Assembly: GCA_046348685.1 (NCBI GenBank)
Contig: JAXMDT010000003.1
Coordinates: 124,001-188,000, forward strand
Direction of reading: 5' to 3'
Length of the DNA: 64,000 bases
DNA from: JAXMDT01 sp046348685
GTDB taxonomy: Bacteria; Pseudomonadota; Alphaproteobacteria; Rickettsiales; UBA998
Made by a program: the position numbers and the translations under genes. Shown here in pieces: positions 53,627 through 60,923 of the stretch. Numbering within the stretch: position 1 is the stretch's first letter; each line of letters opens with the position of its first letter. The notes under the pieces were generated by a model. That model searched no databases. It was not told the origin of the DNA and saw only the letters and a list, made by a program, of their open reading frames with translations.

Positions 53627-53893
53627 TTATTCTCCCGGCGCCCTGGCATCGACCTGCAGGGCGTGAATGCCGCCGGAAAGCTCATGTTTTAATGCATCAT
53701 AGACCATTCGGTGGCGCTCCACGCGGCGTTTGCCCTGAAACGTATCCGCCACAATCTTCACCTGGAAATGGCTTTCGCCGCTGCCGTCGTGTCCTGCATG
53801 GCCGAGATGCTTTGCCGAATCATTGATAACGGTCAGCGAGAGCGGGGAAAATGCTGCCGTCAACTTGTTTTTTAAACGTTCTTCCATGGTCAT
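53627..53893 (-). CDS. BolA-family protein
   Basis: An 88-residue BolA domain: EERLKNKLTAAFSPLSLTVINDS, GHAGHDGSGESHFQV, then RVERHRMVYDAL, with the conserved His of the family that can ligate iron-sulphur clusters with monothiol glutaredoxins. The ATG at 53893 (or the one two codons on) gives the normal length; the frame is open far upstream over the divergent J-protein gene. BolA beside a J-domain gene and cobS is a conserved alphaproteobacterial neighbourhood. Confidence 0.9.
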   Translation of the reverse strand: MTMEERLKNKLTAAFSPLSLTVINDSAKHLGHAGHDGSGESHFQVKIVADTFQGKRRVERHRMVYDALKHELSGGIHALQVDARAPGE

Positions 53894-53932
53894 AGTCTTG
53901 AAAACCGAAGCAAAATTGACGATAATGCTTGT

Positions 53933-54472
53933 ATGCCAAGACGAAAGGAAAAGCCAGTAGAAGAACCGTTCCGTGCCTGCGATTCCGAGGGTTGCGCGGC
54001 ACACGCAGGCTACCGGGCGCCAAAATCGAAAGAAGACAATCACGGCTTTTTCTGGTTTTGCCTGGACCATGTGCGGGAATACAATCAAAAATGGGACTAT
54101 TTCGCCGGTATGGGTCCGGATGAGATTGAAGCATTTCGCCGCGATGCCGTTATAGGCCACCGACCGACCTGGTACATGAGCAGCAATGGCAGCCGCACCC
54201 CGGCGCATCTAGGCAGTGCATTACGACGATTCTTCTTTTTTGAAGAGCAGGACTACATTGCGCCGCCGATTCCTTCCGGGCTTCGCAAAGCGCTCTCTAT
54301 CCTTGACCTGGAGCACCCTACCTCTAAAAAAACAATCAAATCGACCTATAAAAAGCTAGTTAAGCGCTATCATCCTGATGTGAACCAAGGGGATAATACG
54401 GCCGCGGAGCGTTTTAAAAGCATCAACGAAGCGTATCACCAGCTGATGGAATCCTATCCGGAAGTTGCCTGA
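53933..54472 (+). CDS. J-domain (DnaJ-like) protein
   Basis: A 179-residue protein. The C-terminal 60 residues form a J domain with YKKLVKRYHPDVNQGD, including the HPD triad that stimulates Hsp70 ATPase, and INEAYHQL. The N-terminal part has C-x4-C and C-x2-H elements (ACDSEGC at about 16-22, FCLDH at about 42-46), suggesting a small metal site. It is divergent from bolA with 39 bases between the starts and lies before cobS. Confidence 0.9.
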   Translation: MPRRKEKPVEEPFRACDSEGCAAHAGYRAPKSKEDNHGFFWFCLDHVREYNQKWDYFAGMGPDEIEAFRRDAVIGHRPTWYMSSNGSRTPAHLGSALRRFFFFEEQDYIAPPIPSGLRKALSILDLEHPTSKKTIKSTYKKLVKRYHPDVNQGDNTAAERFKSINEAYHQLMESYPEVA

Positions 54473-54524
54473 TTTTTGTAAGTAAATGCTTTGCTTTCCG
54501 GGCAATCTAGGCTATGCGAAAAGC

Positions 54525-55520
54525 ATGGTTACCGCTAAACCCAAAATCGCTGAAAAAGCACCGCTGCCCGTTATCGAAGGCGCGGCGTGGATGGCGGCGC
54601 GCGATGTTTTTGATATAGATAGCGACGTGAAAGTTCCGGTCCTATCCGAGCAGAGCGAGTATGTGCCTGCTAAAGATAGCTCTTACCAGTTTGATAAGGA
54701 AACGACGCTCGCCATACTTGCCGGATTTACTCATCGTAAGAATGTTCTGGTACAAGGCTATCATGGCACCGGTAAATCGAGTCACGTTGAGCAGGTGGCG
54801 GCGCGCCTGAATTGGCCGCTGATTCGCATCAACCTTGATGGGCATGTCAGCCGTGTGGATCTGATTGGCCGTGACATGATCGTTCTCAAAGACGGCAAGC
54901 AGATAACCGAATTCGTCGAGGGAATGATTCCATGGGCGATTCAACGCCGTATGGCTCTCGTTTTCGATGAATACGATGCGGCGCGTCCGGATGTCATGTT
55001 CGTGCTGCAGCGCGTGCTCGAAACCGAAGGTAAGTTGACGTTGCTCGATCAGAATCGCGTGCTGCATGCCCACCCGGGATTCCGCTTGTTTGCGACCGCA
55101 AACACTGTTGGGCTTGGCGATGCAAGCGGTCTGTATCATGGTACAAACCCTATCAACCAGGGGCAGATGGACCGCTGGCACATCGTGGCGACGCTAAACT
55201 ATCTGCCGGAAGAGGTCGAACAGAATATTGTTCTTGCTAAAGTTCCTGCAATGGATACTTCCAAAGGCAAAGAGGAAATCCGAAGCATGGTAAAAATGGC
55301 GGGGCTTACACGCATTGCTTTTGCCAACGGTGATATTTCAACCGTCATGTCGCCGCGCACAGTGATCCACTGGGCAGAAAATATGGCTATTTTTGGAGAT
55401 CGGGAATTAGCGTTCCGCTATGCATTCATGAACAAATGCGATGAATCAGAGCGCCCGGTTATCGCAGAATTCTACCAACGCGTATTCGATGTGCAATTGC
55501 CTGAAATGATTTCCCTCTAG
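54525..55520 (+). CDS. cobS: CobS, AAA+ subunit of cobaltochelatase
   Basis: A 331-residue MoxR/CobS-type AAA+ ATPase, essentially the length of Pseudomonas denitrificans CobS (332). GYHGTGKSSH is the Walker A, ALVFDEYDAA the Walker B, and TANTVGLGD is sensor 1. With CobT and CobN it inserts cobalt into hydrogenobyrinic acid diamide. The ATG at 54525 gives the standard N-terminus. CobT is 5.4 kb away on the other strand; CobN is not in the window. Confidence 0.92.
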   Translation: MVTAKPKIAEKAPLPVIEGAAWMAARDVFDIDSDVKVPVLSEQSEYVPAKDSSYQFDKETTLAILAGFTHRKNVLVQGYHGTGKSSHVEQVAARLNWPLIRINLDGHVSRVDLIGRDMIVLKDGKQITEFVEGMIPWAIQRRMALVFDEYDAARPDVMFVLQRVLETEGKLTLLDQNRVLHAHPGFRLFATANTVGLGDASGLYHGTNPINQGQMDRWHIVATLNYLPEEVEQNIVLAKVPAMDTSKGKEEIRSMVKMAGLTRIAFANGDISTVMSPRTVIHWAENMAIFGDRELAFRYAFMNKCDESERPVIAEFYQRVFDVQLPEMISL

Positions 55521-55525
55521 TCCCT

Positions 55526-56149
55526 ATGGACATCGCCTTTCTCAAATCCGCTTTTATTACGCTGTTCGTCGCGATCGATCCGCCCGGACTCGCAACGATC
55601 TTCCTTGGATTGACCGCTTCGATGAGTGCGATCTCGCGCAAGAAGACGGCGTACCAGGCCGTGATCATCGCATTTTGTATTCTGGCAGCGGCAGCGTTAG
55701 GCGGCCAGGCGCTGCTTAATGCGTTGTCGATCAGTATCCCAGCGTTCAAGATAGCTGGCGGGTTGCTGCTATTTTATATCGCGGCTGAAATGGTGTTCGA
55801 GCATCGCACGCCACGTAAGAACGAGGCGGCAGAAACGACCATCGTCGAAGATGCGCCGCATAATATTGCCGCCTTTCCGCTAGCCATTCCCCTCATGGCT
55901 GGCCCCGGCGCGATTACGGCGACGATCCTGCTCGCCAGCAATACCCACGGCAATATCGTTGATCTGATTGCCCTGATCGTTATTATCGGAGTGATTATAG
56001 GCTCCTGCCTACTGACCTTTTTAATGGCCGAGCCTATCAACCGCTTACTCGGAGTGACCGGAAGAGTGGTACTTTCCAGGCTCTTAGGAGTCTTACTGGC
56101 GGCTATGGCTGTTCAGATCGTAGGGGATGGGGTTCTAGCGTTTAGTTAG
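55526..56149 (+). CDS. MarC-family integral membrane protein
   Basis: A 207-residue protein with six predicted membrane helices in two repeats: DPPGLATIFLGLT and PLAIPLMAGPGAITA are the mirrored MarC motifs. Function is not established in the family; a transporter is likely. It begins 5 bases after the cobS stop. Confidence 0.92.
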   Translation: MDIAFLKSAFITLFVAIDPPGLATIFLGLTASMSAISRKKTAYQAVIIAFCILAAAALGGQALLNALSISIPAFKIAGGLLLFYIAAEMVFEHRTPRKNEAAETTIVEDAPHNIAAFPLAIPLMAGPGAITATILLASNTHGNIVDLIALIVIIGVIIGSCLLTFLMAEPINRLLGVTGRVVLSRLLGVLLAAMAVQIVGDGVLAFS

Positions 56150-56225
56150 TAAAGACGCTGATTTTTAATATAATTGTAATACAAAGTTATATCAGGCTTG
56201 ATACATTGTTTTAGGGAGAAAAACG

Positions 56226-56600
56226 ATGACAACATTATATTATAAAAACACTGGCGGCGGCTTGGTAAACGGTATTGAGCACGATGCAGCTACCAGCACA
56301 GGCAAGGTTTTACTCACAATGGCAGCCAATCCTACCGAAGTTGCAGAGAAATTAAGCGATCGTGGTATTAAATGCAGAGCAAATGCTGGTATTTATCAAA
56401 ATGGAAGCGCTCACCTGCATGTTGATGTAGAAGACACATCATTATTGGATTTGCAAGATGCAATCGTAATGTCTGGATTAACCGCGAATACTAAAGGTGA
56501 TTTGTGGACGCCAGGCGTTGAAGTGAATCATGCTGCGCCTGATAGTTGGGCAGCAGATATAAAAGCCGGGCAACCTAAAGGTTGGGGTATAAGTACTTAA
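56226..56600 (+). CDS. Hypothetical small protein
   Basis: A 124-residue acidic soluble protein, not recognised. It starts MTTLYYKNTGGGLVNGIEHDAATSTGK in a beta-rich style and ends in a Trp/Gly-rich tail. No signal peptide or membrane segment is visible. AGGGAGAAAAACG gives a clear ribosome binding site. It is preceded by an AT-rich 76-base gap and converges with the hydroxybutyrate dehydrogenase gene. Confidence 0.62.
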   Translation: MTTLYYKNTGGGLVNGIEHDAATSTGKVLLTMAANPTEVAEKLSDRGIKCRANAGIYQNGSAHLHVDVEDTSLLDLQDAIVMSGLTANTKGDLWTPGVEVNHAAPDSWAADIKAGQPKGWGIST

Positions 56601-56608
56601 TTTAAGCT

Positions 56609-57391
56609 TTACTGTGCGCTCCAGCCTGCGTCGATGACCATCGGCGTACCGGTAATGCAGCGGGCGGAATCCGAGCAGAGATAAAGGACCATCGCGGCGA
56701 TGTCCTCGACCCTGACAAACTCTTTCACCGCATGAGTCTTTAGCAGCACTTTATCGACGACGTCCTTTTCCGACATATTATGCGCTTTGGCCTGCTCGGG
56801 GATTTGCTTGCGCACGAGCGGCGTATCCACATAGCCGGGACAGATCGCATTTGCAGTAATGCCATACGGTGCGAGATCAAGTGCGGCGACTTTCGTCAGT
56901 CCAACAACGCCGTGTTTTGCGGCAACATACGCCGCTTTGAATTCGGAAGCGACTAAGCCGTGAATCGAGGCGATGTTGATAATGCGGCCCCAGCCTTTTT
57001 TCTTCATGCCGGGCGCTGCGGCTTTAATGCCATGAAATGCTGCAGATAGATTGATAGCGATGATCGCATCCCATTTCGCGTCGTCGAATTCATCAATCGG
57101 CTGTACATTCTGGATGCCAGCATTGCTGACCATAATATCAACGGAGCCAAACGCCGCTTCCGCATCTTTCACCATCTTTTGAATTTCGGCAGGCTTGCTC
57201 ATATCGGCAGGAGAGTAGAGTGCTTTGACGCCTAACTTTTCCAAACCCGCGCGTTCCTTTTCGATGGCGGCAGCGTCACCGAAACCATTGATCATGATAT
57301 GGACGCCATCTTTGGCGAGTGCCTGAGCAATGCCAAGGCCGATGCCGCTGGTGGAACCGGTAACGATGGCGGATTTACCTTTAAGTGACAT
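56609..57391 (-). CDS. bdhA: 3-hydroxybutyrate dehydrogenase
   Basis: A 260-residue short-chain dehydrogenase that oxidises (R)-3-hydroxybutyrate to acetoacetate with NAD. TGSTSGIGLGIA is the cofactor loop, NAGIQ the structural motif, and Ser-x12-Tyr-x3-Lys is seen as IASIHGL...AYVAAKHG. HAVKEFV near residue 217 and the terminal GGWSAQ-like DAGWSAQ match the 3-hydroxybutyrate subgroup. It lies on the same strand as ftsE, 32 bases after its stop, where ftsX would be expected. Confidence 0.92.
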   Translation of the reverse strand: MSLKGKSAIVTGSTSGIGLGIAQALAKDGVHIMINGFGDAAAIEKERAGLEKLGVKALYSPADMSKPAEIQKMVKDAEAAFGSVDIMVSNAGIQNVQPIDEFDDAKWDAIIAINLSAAFHGIKAAAPGMKKKGWGRIINIASIHGLVASEFKAAYVAAKHGVVGLTKVAALDLAPYGITANAICPGYVDTPLVRKQIPEQAKAHNMSEKDVVDKVLLKTHAVKEFVRVEDIAAMVLYLCSDSARCITGTPMVIDAGWSAQ

Positions 57392-57423
57392 GAGTGCCTC
57401 CGAAAAAATGATTTGTTTGCTAC

Positions 57424-58089
57424 TTAAGCCGCACGGCTTTCCTTTACAAGGCCATCCTTGAGCGTCAGCACAGGATAATCGAATTCACGGATCAATTCTT
57501 CATCGTGCGTGGCAAAAATGACTGTAGTGCCTAAGTCGTTGAGCGATTCAAACAGGTACATGAACCGCTTGCGAAGCGCTGGGTCGAGGTTACCGGTCGG
57601 CTCATCGCAGAGGAGAAGTGGAGGATTGTTGATAACTGCCCGGGCAATAGCCACCCGCTGCTTTTGGCCGCCCGATAGCAATTTAGGCTTAACATCCTTA
57701 AATTCGCTCATTTCGATCCAGCCCAGGAGCTGATCCACTTTCGCGGCGATCTCATTTTCATCTATCCCCATGATTTTTTGTGGTAAAGCGATGTTTTCTG
57801 CTACAGTTAGATGCTCAAGCAGCTGAAAATCCTGAACAACTGACCCAATGCCCCGTCTAAGCTGAGGCAACTCCGAATGATGAAGATCGGTGACCTCTTT
57901 ACCCAGCATCATCAGCTTGCCCGAGGTGGGGCGTATATTTAAGGATAAGATATTCAAAAATGTCGATTTTCCAGCTCCGCTGGCACCGGTTAAAAAATAA
58001 AATCCGCCTTTGGCGAGCTTCAAAGAAACCCCGTTTAGAACCCGCCTTCCGGGTGTATATTCCAGTGTTAAATTGTAACAGGTAATCAT
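57424..58089 (-). CDS. ftsE: Cell-division ABC transporter ATP-binding protein FtsE
   Basis: A 221-residue ABC ATPase. Walker A GASGAGKST is at 35-43, the Q-loop is in VVQDFQLL, the signature is LSGGQKQR, and Walker B is LLLCDEPTGNLDP, with FATHDEEL as the H-loop. The segment PQLRRGIGSVVQDFQLLEHLTV follows FtsE, which with FtsX controls periplasmic amidases at the septum. The ATG at 58089 gives the usual FtsE N-terminus; a TTG at 58116 is also in frame. FtsX normally follows immediately but is missing here. Confidence 0.87.
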   Translation of the reverse strand: MITCYNLTLEYTPGRRVLNGVSLKLAKGGFYFLTGASGAGKSTFLNILSLNIRPTSGKLMMLGKEVTDLHHSELPQLRRGIGSVVQDFQLLEHLTVAENIALPQKIMGIDENEIAAKVDQLLGWIEMSEFKDVKPKLLSGGQKQRVAIARAVINNPPLLLCDEPTGNLDPALRKRFMYLFESLNDLGTTVIFATHDEELIREFDYPVLTLKDGLVKESRAA

Positions 58090-58186
58090 ACAGAAGGTAT
58101 GCCGTATGGGAATCAATTAGACAAGTTGAAGCTTGTGGGATATTACTAAAGGCAACAATAAAACAAAAAGAAGAAAAGGGAGAGCA

Positions 58187-59023
58187 ATGCAACTCGCATG
58201 TCCGGATTGCGGTTCACGTTTCCGTGTACCCCAGAACGCGCTTGGCGATTCCGGGCGCAAAGTGCGTTGCGCAAAGTGCAAATTCGAATGGTTTGCCGAA
58301 CCTAACGATTTGATTATCGATCCGATGGATGTTGATGATGCGCACCATCTCCATGAGCCACCGGTCGAAGAGGATATCCACGAAGAGGACGAAACTGCCG
58401 CCGCTCCGGTCGTTGAACCTGTCATTGAGCAATTTGTTCCGCCGCGGGAAGATTTGCAAGCTTTGCTTGCAGCGGGTATCGAAGAAAAACCTCAATTTGA
58501 CTTTGCCAATCGCCCTAAAAAAACTCGCGCTGCCGTGCAGCAGAAACAGGAAAAGCCGGTTACCGACCTTGGCCGCTATGCTATCTGGGTCTGGATCGCC
58601 AACGGCGCGACGTTCACGCTACTCATGTTCATGTGTTTCCTTGCTTTTCGTGATACCGTCATGGTTTCGATTCCTGCGCTTAAATCCATGTATAACAGTG
58701 TTGGTTATGCAGACACGTCCGGTTTGAAATTGACCGACCTTGCGCTCACCGAGATGCAGAACGGCAGCAAAATCAAGTACGGTCTTTCCGGAAAAATCGT
58801 CAATACATCGGACGTAACTATTTCGCTTCCAGTGCTTTCCATATCTCTGGTCGACAAAGACGGAGTTTCGGTACGTCAATGGAGTTTCGAACAGCCGGGT
58901 CAGCTAAAGCCGGGGCAGGAAATTCCGTTTGTGCGTGACGCGCTGGAAAGCCGTGCGGGTCCACGTAATAACGCATTGGTTGTGGAAATTGGCAGCCCGA
59001 CCGAGCTTTCCCTGCGGCAATAA
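58187..59023 (+). CDS. MJ0042-type zinc-ribbon membrane protein
   Basis: A 278-residue protein. Residues 1-36 form a zinc ribbon with two CxxC pairs (CPDC, CAKC). An acidic linker of Asp/Glu (about 45-90) follows, then one membrane segment (about 145-168) and a C-terminal beta-rich domain of the DUF3426 type (about 190-278). In alphaproteobacteria this gene stands divergent from ftsE and before hpt, as here. Function is not established; the domain order suggests a cytoplasmic sensor joined to a periplasmic domain. The ATG at 58187 gives the standard N-terminus (MQLACPDC). Its stop overlaps the hpt start by one base. Confidence 0.88.
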   Translation: MQLACPDCGSRFRVPQNALGDSGRKVRCAKCKFEWFAEPNDLIIDPMDVDDAHHLHEPPVEEDIHEEDETAAAPVVEPVIEQFVPPREDLQALLAAGIEEKPQFDFANRPKKTRAAVQQKQEKPVTDLGRYAIWVWIANGATFTLLMFMCFLAFRDTVMVSIPALKSMYNSVGYADTSGLKLTDLALTEMQNGSKIKYGLSGKIVNTSDVTISLPVLSISLVDKDGVSVRQWSFEQPGQLKPGQEIPFVRDALESRAGPRNNALVVEIGSPTELSLRQ

Positions 59024-59580
59024 TGCATAGCATGCAGAAACCTGCAGATTATCAGGATCCAAAAACAGTTGAAGTGATGTTCAGCGCGCAGCAGATTGCC
59101 GAGCGTATCGATTCCCTCGCAAACGAAATTGTCTCCACAATAGGCAAGGATTTCATCATCGTTGGCCTACTGCGCGGCAGCTTTGTCTTTACGGCGGATT
59201 TAATTCGAGCGTTGCATAAGCATGGCGCTGAACCGCAAATCGATTTCATGACGCTCTCCAGTTATGGCATACGCAAGGAAGGCGGAAATCTCATTACCAT
59301 CGAGCGCGATATTGCCGATGATGTGATGGACCGCACCGTACTCATCGTTGATGATATTCTGGAGTCCGGCCGTACGCTTGATTATGCGCGTACTATTATG
59401 CTGAAACGCGGTGCCAAGATTCTGAAAATTTGCGTGCTGCTCGAAAAGCCGGGTAAGCGCCGTGCAGAAGTAGAAGCCAACTTCGTCGGATTTATGGTGC
59501 CGGACCGATTTGTCGTCGGGTTCGGTCTCGATTATGCCAACTTTTATCGCGAGCTGCCTTTTATCGGAGCGCTGGACTAG
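59023..59580 (+). CDS. hpt: Hypoxanthine phosphoribosyltransferase
   Basis: A 185-residue purine salvage enzyme that makes IMP or GMP from free base and PRPP. VGLLRGSFVFTADL and the PRPP-binding loop VLIVDDILESGRTL, with its two aspartates, are typical, as is PDRFVVGFGLDY near the end for base binding. It is translationally coupled to the zinc-ribbon gene. Confidence 0.95.
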   Translation: MHSMQKPADYQDPKTVEVMFSAQQIAERIDSLANEIVSTIGKDFIIVGLLRGSFVFTADLIRALHKHGAEPQIDFMTLSSYGIRKEGGNLITIERDIADDVMDRTVLIVDDILESGRTLDYARTIMLKRGAKILKICVLLEKPGKRRAEVEANFVGFMVPDRFVVGFGLDYANFYRELPFIGALD

Positions 59581-59623
59581 CGCACTATTGCCTTCTTGCG
59601 AAAATCGCCCTACGTTCCTGTCG

Positions 59624-60019
59624 ATGTTCACCAAGACAACTAATTTCATCAAAGTCACCGCGATTCCGAATTTTTTAGAAAATCAGTCGGAGCCTGATGA
59701 TGGCCATTATGTCTGGGCTTACACCATACATCTGGAAAATCTGGGTGAGGATACGGTGCAGCTTATTAATCGCACCTGGTATATTACAGATGCGCACGGG
59801 CAAGTGCAGCGTGTGCACGGCCCTGGCGTCGTTGGCGAGCAGCCAATCATTCGTCCGGGTGACATGTTCGAATATACCAGCGGCACAGTCCTGCAAACGC
59901 CTTCAGGTATCATGGTTGGCACCTACGAAATGGAGGATATCATCAGCCGCGAACGCTTTGATATTGATATTCCGGCCTTTTCCTTGGATAGCCCGATGCA
60001 GGTGATGCGTGCCAACTAG
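59624..60019 (+). CDS. apaG: ApaG (Co2+/Mg2+ efflux-associated) protein
   Basis: A 131-residue ApaG fold. VWAYTIHLENLGEDTVQLINRTWYITD, GPGVVGEQPIIRPGD and FEYTSGTVLQTPSG match the family closely. The exact role is not settled. The ATG at 59624 is chosen because it gives the family length; the frame is open into hpt. It follows hpt by 43 bases. Confidence 0.94.
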   Translation: MFTKTTNFIKVTAIPNFLENQSEPDDGHYVWAYTIHLENLGEDTVQLINRTWYITDAHGQVQRVHGPGVVGEQPIIRPGDMFEYTSGTVLQTPSGIMVGTYEMEDIISRERFDIDIPAFSLDSPMQVMRAN

Positions 60020-60031
60020 ATCCTTATGATA

Positions 60032-60060
60032 TTGTCATAAATCTGTAAACTTAGTATAGT
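60032..60060 (+). promoter_or_regulatory. Sigma-70-like promoter of the 60083 gene
   Basis: TTGTCA at 60032-60037 and TATAGT at 60055-60060, each one base from consensus, are separated by exactly 17 bases, 22 bases before the ATG at 60083. Confidence 0.6.
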
Positions 60061-60082
60061 AGTCTGTATTATAGAGAAAAAT

Positions 60083-60535
60083 ATGTCTGATGACTTATTG
60101 AATGTAGGTGGCCCCAACTCCGCGGCAATGTTTGCTTCAGGGCAAATTGGCGGCGGTGGAGGAGGCGCGCCCGGCGGCCAGGGTGTCATGAACCTGCCGG
60201 CTCAGGCTATTGCATGTCTTTTGCGGGTCAATTTAGGAACCGCTCCTAATGGTATTTTGCCGGATAGCCCTGGTCTATTAGGTTCGCAAATTCCAGGTAT
60301 ATTACCACGTTATCAAGGTGCATTCGCCTCAATTGCAAATCAGCTGAAAGCATGCGTAGTGGCAAAAGACCAATTGTTTCAGGATAATGCACCAATTATG
60401 CAGGCAGCAATTGAACATGCGCCTATTCAGGAAGCATCTTTGGGCAGCCTTTCGCCTGGTTCGGCTGGCGGGCCGAGCAGCTTTGCTGAATTAGTGGGCG
60501 GGCCATCCAATGATGGCGGCTTCGGCGTTGCATAA
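60083..60535 (+). CDS. Hypothetical Gly/Pro-rich protein
   Basis: A 150-residue protein, not recognised. A GGGGGG run near residue 23 and a Gly/Ser/Pro-rich tail flank a more ordinary, partly hydrophobic centre (about 36-110) with two cysteines (IACLLRV, KACVVAK). No signal peptide is visible. It has its own near-consensus promoter and is followed by a terminator-like hairpin, so it appears to be a single-gene unit between apaG and rpmB. Confidence 0.62.
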   Translation: MSDDLLNVGGPNSAAMFASGQIGGGGGGAPGGQGVMNLPAQAIACLLRVNLGTAPNGILPDSPGLLGSQIPGILPRYQGAFASIANQLKACVVAKDQLFQDNAPIMQAAIEHAPIQEASLGSLSPGSAGGPSSFAELVGGPSNDGGFGVA

Positions 60536-60572
60536 ATCCCTTGACCTTCCTTTGATTCCCCGTTAGATATCC

Positions 60573-60601
60573 GCGTTCATTTTGATAAAGAACGCCTTTT
60601 T
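60573..60601 (+). terminator. Probable terminator after the 60083 gene
   Basis: GCGTTC and GAACGC form a six-base stem with an 11-base loop, followed by CTTTTT. It lies 38 bases after the stop and before rpmB. Confidence 0.6.
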
Positions 60602-60640
60602 GCGTATGTCAAAGAGGTAAAAAGAGGGACGGAGACGACC

Positions 60641-60922
60641 ATGACACGTAAATGCGATATTTCAGGTAAAACGGTTCAAAGCGGCAATAAAGTGTCGCAC
60701 TCGAACCGTAAAACGAAGCGCCGCTTTCTGCCAAATTTGCAGCACGTGTCGCTGCCAAGCGAAATTCTCGGTCATGATGTGCATATGCGCGTCACCGCAA
60801 ATGGTATCCGCACCATCGAGCATAATGGCGGCATCGATAACTATCTACTGGGCACGCCTAATTCCCGCCTGAGTGAAGAATCGCTGAAGATCAAGCGCAA
60901 GCTGAAAAAGAAACAAGCGTAG
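60641..60922 (+). CDS. rpmB: 50S ribosomal protein L28
   Basis: A 93-residue L28: RKCDISGKTVQSGNKVSHSNRKTKRRFLPN-type N-terminus and VTANGIRTIEHNGGID are characteristic. GGGACGGAGACG precedes the ATG. It converges with cobT, one base apart. Confidence 0.97.
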   Translation: MTRKCDISGKTVQSGNKVSHSNRKTKRRFLPNLQHVSLPSEILGHDVHMRVTANGIRTIEHNGGIDNYLLGTPNSRLSEESLKIKRKLKKKQA

Positions 60923-60923
60923 T

